DNA of 64,000 bases. Source: Enterococcus haemoperoxidus ATCC BAA-382 (GTDB taxonomy: Bacteria; Bacillota; Bacilli; Lactobacillales; Enterococcaceae). Every line of letters starts with the position of its first letter. Position 1 is the stretch's first letter. Of the stretch, positions 62,832 to 64,000 are shown one piece after another. A program made the position numbers and the translations under genes. The DNA lies in contig NZ_KE136480.1 in NCBI RefSeq assembly GCF_000407165.1, positions 1,116,001 through 1,180,000 on the forward strand. The letters run 5' to 3'. A model generated the notes under the pieces. It had not been told where the DNA came from, made no database searches, and saw nothing but the letters and a program-made list of their open reading frames with translations.

Positions 62832-63935
62832 ATGATTGGTATGGGGGTGAAAAGTATCGACAGATTCGCGAAAGAAAAGCAGCTGAGTACTAAAGGGATC
62901 GATTTAGTTAAATATGCGGCAGCAATTTTAGTTATTTGTTTTCATTGTGAAAGTGTTTTTCAAGATCCGGCAATCGGTCACTTATTTAAAAATGTTTTGT
63001 GCCGGGTTGCGGTTCCTTATTTTTTGATTTCAACTAGTTACTTTGTTAAAAGAGGACAGAATCAATCATCTGATTACATAAAACAGTATATTAAGTCATT
63101 GGTGAAATCTTATTTGTTTTGGAGTCTGATTTATTTGCCGGTTGGGTTTACGTGGATTCAGCAAAATTATTCTCTTAGCCCTATGCTATATCCAGTCGCT
63201 TTGGTAGCCGGATTATTTTATACAGGAACTTATTATCATCTTTGGTACATTCCAGCTGCAATTTTCGGAATCATTTGTGTCCAGTGGCTGCTCAAAAAAA
63301 CTGGCTATGTGGTTTTGTTTAGTTTAGCTCTACTTATGTATGCGTTTGGTTCGTTGGAAACCTATTATGCTTATATTGGAAATGAACAGTTGAAAGTCTT
63401 TTTTGATCAGTATATGGGAGTATTTGTCACAACTCGTAACGGCTTGTTTTTTGCATTGATCTTTGTGGTGATTGGCTTCTTCTTATGGGATTATCATGAA
63501 AAGATTGTGAACTACCAAAGATACTTAGGCGGGCTTTTAGTCCTGATGGGAATCTTTTTAGTAGGCGAAGGAATTATTGTTTACTCAAACGTTGGAATCG
63601 ATAAGAATTTTATGTGGATGCTCGTTCCTTTCACTGGTTGCCTTTTTAGCTGGAGTTTATTTGTGAAGGTGGAGAAGAAAATCAATGTAAAACGGTTGCG
63701 AGAGTTAGGTAAATATTATTTTTTTGTCCATCCATTATGTATTTTGTGGGCAGCTAATTTAGTGCATAGTTATGAATTTTTTGCCAATAGTTGGCTGCAG
63801 CTGATCGTGACGTTACTGGCTACGCATCTATTAAGCTCACTAATAATCACGGTGACTGAGCAATTACCTTGCTACTATTTTGATTTACAACTTATGCTAA
63901 AAGTAAATAGTCGCTATATCCAAAATCTTATTTAA
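62832..63935 (+). CDS. Acyltransferase-3 family membrane protein
   Basis: A 367-residue integral membrane protein with about ten helices. It shows the acyltransferase-3 pattern: GIDLVKYAAAILVICFHCES near residue 22, with a His in the first helix, then CRVAVPYFLISTSYFV, and YHLWYIPAAIFGI near 138. Members O-acetylate peptidoglycan, teichoic acid or polysaccharides, and the same module forms the membrane part of VanT-type racemases; no racemase domain is present here. ATG 62832 has an AGGAAG site; ATG 62841 is an alternative. Confidence 0.85.
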   Translation: MIGMGVKSIDRFAKEKQLSTKGIDLVKYAAAILVICFHCESVFQDPAIGHLFKNVLCRVAVPYFLISTSYFVKRGQNQSSDYIKQYIKSLVKSYLFWSLIYLPVGFTWIQQNYSLSPMLYPVALVAGLFYTGTYYHLWYIPAAIFGIICVQWLLKKTGYVVLFSLALLMYAFGSLETYYAYIGNEQLKVFFDQYMGVFVTTRNGLFFALIFVVIGFFLWDYHEKIVNYQRYLGGLLVLMGIFLVGEGIIVYSNVGIDKNFMWMLVPFTGCLFSWSLFVKVEKKINVKRLRELGKYYFFVHPLCILWAANLVHSYEFFANSWLQLIVTLLATHLLSSLIITVTEQLPCYYFDLQLMLKVNSRYIQNLI

Positions 63936-63959
63936 TACTCGATGATGAAATGAAAAAGT

Positions 63960-63997
63960 GAGGCTGGGAGTAGATTTTTTTACCTTCTCCCAGCTTC
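63960..63997 (+). terminator. Terminator after the acyltransferase gene
   Basis: Stem GAGGCTGGGAG / CTCCCAGCTTC around a T-rich loop, at the window edge. Confidence 0.75.
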
Positions 63998-64000
63998 ATT

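Overview
The window is low-GC Firmicute DNA and most resembles an Enterococcus chromosome, probably of the E. faecalis-related group. The evidence is AT-rich DNA, strong AGGAGG ribosome sites, frequent GTG/TTG starts, PTS sugar operons with CcpA-like cre sites, and a recurrent intergenic hairpin family (GAGCGTGGGACAAAAC type) that I associate with enterococci. The genus is inference; no rRNA or housekeeping marker is present. I see no tRNA, insertion sequence, CRISPR array or prophage.

Region 1 (1-24.3 kb) is mainly carbohydrate metabolism. It has an XpaC-like gene with an unknown membrane-protein partner, an AraC regulator divergent from a GH36 alpha-galactosidase, and a complete sucrose locus. 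In that locus a sucrose PTS EIIBCA and an overlapping alpha-1,6-glucosidase diverge from sucrose-6-phosphate hydrolase, a LacI repressor and fructokinase. The shared intergenic region carries two matching operators, each with a -35 box inside it. Next come a membrane protein of unknown function behind a terminator-like leader hairpin, and a beta-glucoside set (ROK kinase, RpiR regulator, orphan EIIC, GH1 6-phospho-beta-glucosidase). These are followed by a DinB-like protein, an ArsR-controlled ABC-2 exporter, truA and an esterase.

Region 2 (24.3-43.5 kb) begins with an XRE regulator fused to an EIIB-like domain that lacks the phosphorylatable Cys. Then come a DUF998 membrane protein and two paralogous PAP2 phosphatases flanking a 3678-residue wall-anchored adhesin gene. 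The adhesin has 28 Cna_B repeats, twelve of them in six nearly identical 564-bp units. A purine permease with a structured leader and a MarR/old-yellow-enzyme pair follow.

Region 3 (43.5-64 kb) is accessory. It holds small unknown genes, an AbrB-DUF998 fusion, and a two-gene PD-(D/E)XK-like nuclease plus sce7725-like cassette with a 13/14 match to the Firmicute SOS box. A second adhesin with the same YPKTG anchor variant lies next to a small Ig-like protein and an Mga-type regulator. An ABC-F gene follows, preceded by a 23-codon leader peptide and a terminator-attenuator, then an oxidoreductase remnant, a GNAT, an XRE regulator, a PadR/DUF1700/small-membrane-protein operon and an acyltransferase.

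The best candidates for undescribed biology are the SOS-box nuclease/sce7725 cassette, the Cys-less EIIB regulator, the giant repeat adhesin with its YPKTG anchor, and the structured leaders of the PAP2 and purine permease genes.
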